From: Microcaldota archaeon
GTDB taxonomy: Archaea > Micrarchaeota > Micrarchaeia > Micrarchaeales > CABMGC01
Direction of reading: 5' to 3'
NCBI GenBank assembly: GCA_021850955.1
Contig: JAJZKH010000029.1
Location: 1-7,790, forward strand
DNA length: 7,790 bases
Within the stretch, counting starts at the first letter, position 1. Every line of letters begins with the position of its first letter. Both the position numbers and the translations under genes were made by a program. The notes beneath the pieces are model-generated. The model did not search any database. It was not told where the DNA came from and worked only from the letters and a program-made list of their open reading frames with translations. Shown here in pieces: positions 6,153-7,790 of the stretch.

Positions 6153-6160
6153 TATTAAAT
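6153..6160 (-). promoter_or_regulatory. Candidate TATA box for the membrane-anchored protein gene
   Basis: On the minus strand this reads ATTTAATA, centred about 26 bases before the out-of-frame ATG at 6131. It thus points to a leaderless start there and supports the longer gene. A weaker TATTTTAA at 5970-5963 could equally place a start at 5937, so this evidence does not decide between them in such AT-rich DNA. Confidence 0.4.
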
Positions 6161-6176
6161 TATTAAAACTATATGT

Positions 6177-6217
6177 AAAAAAAAGTTTTAGTGGTCAAGT
6201 AAGCCGTAAGCTTTACT
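6177..6217 (-). terminator. Hairpin plus T-run terminator after the FNR-like gene
   Basis: On the minus strand AGTAAAGC (6217-6210) can pair with GCTTACT (6204-6198) with one bulged base and a five-base loop. It is followed about 13 bases later by T8 at 6184-6177. The hairpin includes the stop codon of the FNR-like gene. The T run alone may suffice in archaea, so the hairpin's role is uncertain. Confidence 0.5.
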
Positions 6218-6938
6218 CTCCCCACATCTCTGCTTTTATTTCCTTTTCATCTACTCCTAGTCCTACTAAAGCGGCCTTGAGTGCTTTTACGAAAGCAGGT
6301 GGTCCACAAATATAACTTACTCTATCTTTAAAATCCGGAACGTATTTCTGTATCATTGTAGCATCAACGTGTCCTTTTTCTCCAGTCCATCCATCGCCTT
6401 CCTTTGGTCTAGTGACTGTTACTATAGTTTCAATGTCTAAATCCTGCTTAAACCTTTCTAGCTCTTCTTTTTGTATTATTTCATCGGGGAACTTAACACT
6501 ATAGATAACCTTGCAATTAGTTTCTGCCTTAATGCCTTCAATATGTTTGATCATAGACATAAAAGGAGCTATTCCAGTACCACCAGCTAGAAACAATAAC
6601 TTATCTTTATTATTAACATCAAACTTGAACTGACCATATGGAGCAGATATATAATATCTGTCATTAACCTTTGCGGTATCTAACTTACTAGTGAACTTTC
6701 CATGTATTAATGATATTAAGAACTCTAAGGTGCTGCTTGGAGGTGCATTTGCTATTGAAAAGGCTCTTGAAATCCTTTCTCCTGTACCTTCATTTCTATA
6801 CTCTACCATAGCAAACATTCCTGGAACAAAATCTATACTTGTTCCATCTTCTGCTTTAAACTTAAATGATGTTACTGTAGGGGTGCATTTTGTTATTTCA
6901 CTTATTAAGTATGGTTTGCCCACTATCATATTATCCAC
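6213..6938 (-). CDS. Ferredoxin-NADP reductase-like flavoprotein
   Basis: The product has 241 residues from GTG at 6938, or 238 from ATG at 6929. It has the two-domain layout of the FNR superfamily. The N-terminal FAD-binding barrel has RAFSIAN (58-64), a variant of the RxYS flavin motif with Phe for Tyr, and a later GKFTSKL segment. The NAD(P)-binding domain has LLFLAGGTGIAPFMSM (114-129) and CGPPAFV (211-217). W239, next to the last residues (MWGE), could stack on the flavin as the terminal aromatic does in other members. There is no fused 2Fe-2S or globin domain, so it is a stand-alone cytoplasmic reductase passing electrons between NAD(P)H and a carrier such as ferredoxin. The substrate is not determined by these motifs. 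It lies 24 bases after the winged-helix gene and is likely cotranscribed with it. Confidence 0.87.
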   Translation of the reverse strand: MDNMIVGKPYLISEITKCTPTVTSFKFKAEDGTSIDFVPGMFAMVEYRNEGTGERISRAFSIANAPPSSTLEFLISLIHGKFTSKLDTAKVNDRYYISAPYGQFKFDVNNKDKLLFLAGGTGIAPFMSMIKHIEGIKAETNCKVIYSVKFPDEIIQKEELERFKQDLDIETIVTVTRPKEGDGWTGEKGHVDATMIQKYVPDFKDRVSYICGPPAFVKALKAALVGLGVDEKEIKAEMWGE

Positions 6939-6962
6939 TAATCCAATAAAAATAAAATTTAT

Positions 6963-7301
6963 TTACTGCTTGCCTTTTGCTCCTGTCATATTCTCTAACG
7001 TTTTTTCAAACTTTTCAAGATTTTTAATTACTTCTTTTAATTTAGGGTTTATATTATAACCTAAATCATAACCTCTCTCAGTTCTAATATGTGTAGGTTG
7101 CAGTACATTCAAAGACATAGATAAATTTCTCAATGTGAGTATAAGTGTTTTTCTTGTAAAACTTTTACCCAACATATTATAAAGTTCTCTTGTAGTTCTT
7201 GGCGACTTAACCATCAATAATTTGAGAACTGCATAATTAGGTTTACTGAGTATTCTCCTCATAAGCCATATTTCATCATCATCTTTTTCCTTCCTTACCA
7301 T
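6963..7301 (-). CDS. Winged-helix DNA-binding protein, likely transcription regulator
   Basis: The 112-residue protein looks like a small archaeal winged-helix regulator. A first helix is followed by PNYAVLKLLMVKSPRTTREL (21-40), the usual helix-turn-helix lead-in, where the short-chain TTRELYNMLG forms helix two. KSFTRKTLILTLRNLSMSL (46-64) is the candidate recognition helix. A wing-like stretch with THIRTERGYDLGYNIN (70-85) follows, then a charged C-terminal helix (KLKEVIKNLEKFEKTLENM) that could mediate dimerisation. No metal- or redox-sensing cysteines are present; the protein has no cysteine at all. The start is ATG at 7301, with a TATA box at 7338-7331. It precedes the FNR-like gene in the same orientation, and repeats around its promoter suggest autoregulation. 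Its effector is unknown. Confidence 0.75.
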   Translation of the reverse strand: MVRKEKDDDEIWLMRRILSKPNYAVLKLLMVKSPRTTRELYNMLGKSFTRKTLILTLRNLSMSLNVLQPTHIRTERGYDLGYNINPKLKEVIKNLEKFEKTLENMTGAKGKQ

Positions 7302-7310
7302 TTAATCATA

Positions 7311-7348
7311 CCTATTATTGTAAACAAAACTTTATAAATCCTATTATA
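7311..7348. repeat. Direct repeat CCTATTAT bracketing the winged-helix promoter
   Basis: CCTATTAT occurs at 7311-7318 and again at 7341-7348, exactly 30 bases apart, about three helical turns. On the minus strand one copy (ATAATAGG) lies just upstream of the TATA box and the other lies at the predicted transcription start. This arrangement suits binding by the encoded winged-helix protein. Confidence 0.4.
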
Positions 7349-7368
7349 CCTGTTACAATTTTGTTAAC
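7320..7368. repeat. Imperfect inverted repeat flanking the winged-helix TATA box
   Basis: GTAAACAAAA at 7320-7329 and TTTTGTTAAC at 7359-7368 are inverted copies matching at nine of ten positions, with a 29-base spacer that contains the TATA box. Chance is a real possibility in AT-rich DNA. Confidence 0.35.
7331..7338 (-). promoter_or_regulatory. TATA box for the winged-helix/FNR-like unit
   Basis: TTTATAAA, identical on both strands, is centred about 34 bases before the ATG at 7301 and predicts transcription start near 7309, leaving a leader of about eight bases. It lies inside the repeat arrangement at 7311-7368. Confidence 0.5.
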
Positions 7369-7406
7369 TTTAATTAAATTTATTATATTGCTATACATTC
7401 AAAAGG

Positions 7407-7414
7407 TATAAAAA
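7407..7414 (+). promoter_or_regulatory. Candidate TATA box for the right-edge gene
   Basis: TATAAAAA preceded by AAAAGG, which is reminiscent of a BRE, predicts a transcript starting near 7436 with a leader of about 36 bases. TATTATAC at 7441-7448 would instead give a leaderless start at the ATG at 7472. The sequence does not decide between them. Confidence 0.35.
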
Positions 7415-7471
7415 GCAATTTGTTGTATTATAGTATATGATATTATACTTTAGTAAATATATTGTGATGCG

Positions 7472-7790
7472 ATGAATAACTTTTTATCAAAAATTTTATC
7501 AAAAGATAAAAAAGAAAATTATATACAAACTGAAATATTATTTGATGATTTAAGTTTAAAAAATAATATATTGCTTTTTTGTTATTTACACATGTGTATA
7601 TTTCTAGAGTCATCTGTTGTATTCTTATCAAATGATGATAACTCATTAAAAAATATTTGTTATTATTTATCTAGAATGTTTCCTCTTAACGCAAATTTAT
7701 TTGGAGTAAATACTATTCAATTCTTGAACTCTTCCCATAAAGTATTCGGCATACAAACAAAAAATCTGAATAAAATTAATCTTCCAAAAG
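7472..7790 (+). CDS. Unrecognised protein, N-terminal part, runs off right edge
   Basis: An ATG at 7472 opens 106 codons that run without a stop to the window edge. An in-frame stop at 7454-7456 excludes a longer start. The sequence begins MNNFLSKILSKDKKENYIQT, then has a hydrophobic stretch at about 32-52 (ILLFCYLHMCIFLESSVVFL) interrupted by His and Glu, so it is more likely a buried core than a clear membrane helix. It continues with YYLSRMFPLNANLFGVNTIQ. I do not recognise the family. GTGAT at 7464-7468 is a Shine-Dalgarno-like match but only three bases from the ATG. The gene is divergent from the winged-helix gene across about 170 bases, so both could respond to the same regulator. The low chance of 106 open codons in such AT-rich DNA supports a real gene. 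Confidence 0.6.
   Translation, partial: MNNFLSKILSKDKKENYIQTEILFDDLSLKNNILLFCYLHMCIFLESSVVFLSNDDNSLKNICYYLSRMFPLNANLFGVNTIQFLNSSHKVFGIQTKNLNKINLPK

Noticed and set aside
6691..7059. Plus-strand open frame of 122 codons
   Set aside because: It lies opposite the FNR-like and winged-helix genes, both of which have recognisable motifs.
7302..7471. Possible small RNA or tRNA in the divergent spacer
   Set aside because: The spacer is nearly all A and T, with no cloverleaf, GC-rich stem or C/D-box pair seen. Its structure is better explained by promoters and short repeats.
7443..7646. Minus-strand open frame of 67 codons
   Set aside because: It is antisense to the right-edge plus-strand frame, which is longer and still open. 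Its Phe/Tyr/Ile/Leu-rich translation is typical of AT-rich antisense.
1..7790. CRISPR array, transposon ends or integrase sites
   Set aside because: No regularly spaced repeats, transposase-like protein or long terminal inverted repeats were found on either strand.

Overview
The window reads as a compact, strongly AT-rich archaeal chromosome segment. Three things support an archaeon. It carries ribosomal protein S3Ae (eS1), which bacteria lack. Its S15 and valyl-tRNA synthetase are of the archaeal type. Archaeal TATA boxes sit about 25-30 bases before many start codons, and classical Shine-Dalgarno sites appear mainly inside operons. The small genes, close packing and AT bias fit a reduced-genome lineage (a DPANN or ARMAN-type acidophile would be a good guess), but that placement is inference.

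Layout, left to right. The first 31 bases may hold the 5' end of a minus-strand gene that leaves the window. A plus-strand DUF488 gene (102-548) has an unusual basic C-terminal tail. A convergent minus-strand ribosomal pair follows, transcribed S15 then S3Ae (1607 down to 578). An AT-rich spacer (1608-1795) carries the S15 promoter and an inverted repeat. The long minus-strand valS gene (4147-1796) is next, then a small two-gene unit: a short helical basic protein followed by a dicluster ferredoxin with a long insertion (4766-4221).

A minus-strand gene of unknown function follows (5937-4873). It encodes a single-pass membrane-anchored protein, and its reading frame continues about 60-70 codons further upstream without a usable start codon. 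The next minus-strand unit pairs a small winged-helix protein with a ferredoxin-NADP-reductase-like flavoprotein (7301-6213). A divergent spacer (7302-7471) with repeats around the winged-helix promoter ends at an unrecognised plus-strand gene that runs off the right edge (7472-7790).

Functionally there is a translation block (S15, S3Ae, ValRS) and a redox block (ferredoxin, FNR-like reductase, likely regulator). The reductase and ferredoxin could be electron-transfer partners, but only their proximity suggests it. No tRNA, rRNA, CRISPR array, transposase or other mobile element was seen. The best candidates for something undescribed are the membrane-anchored protein with its start-less N-terminal extension, and the winged-helix/flavoprotein unit with repeats flanking its promoter.
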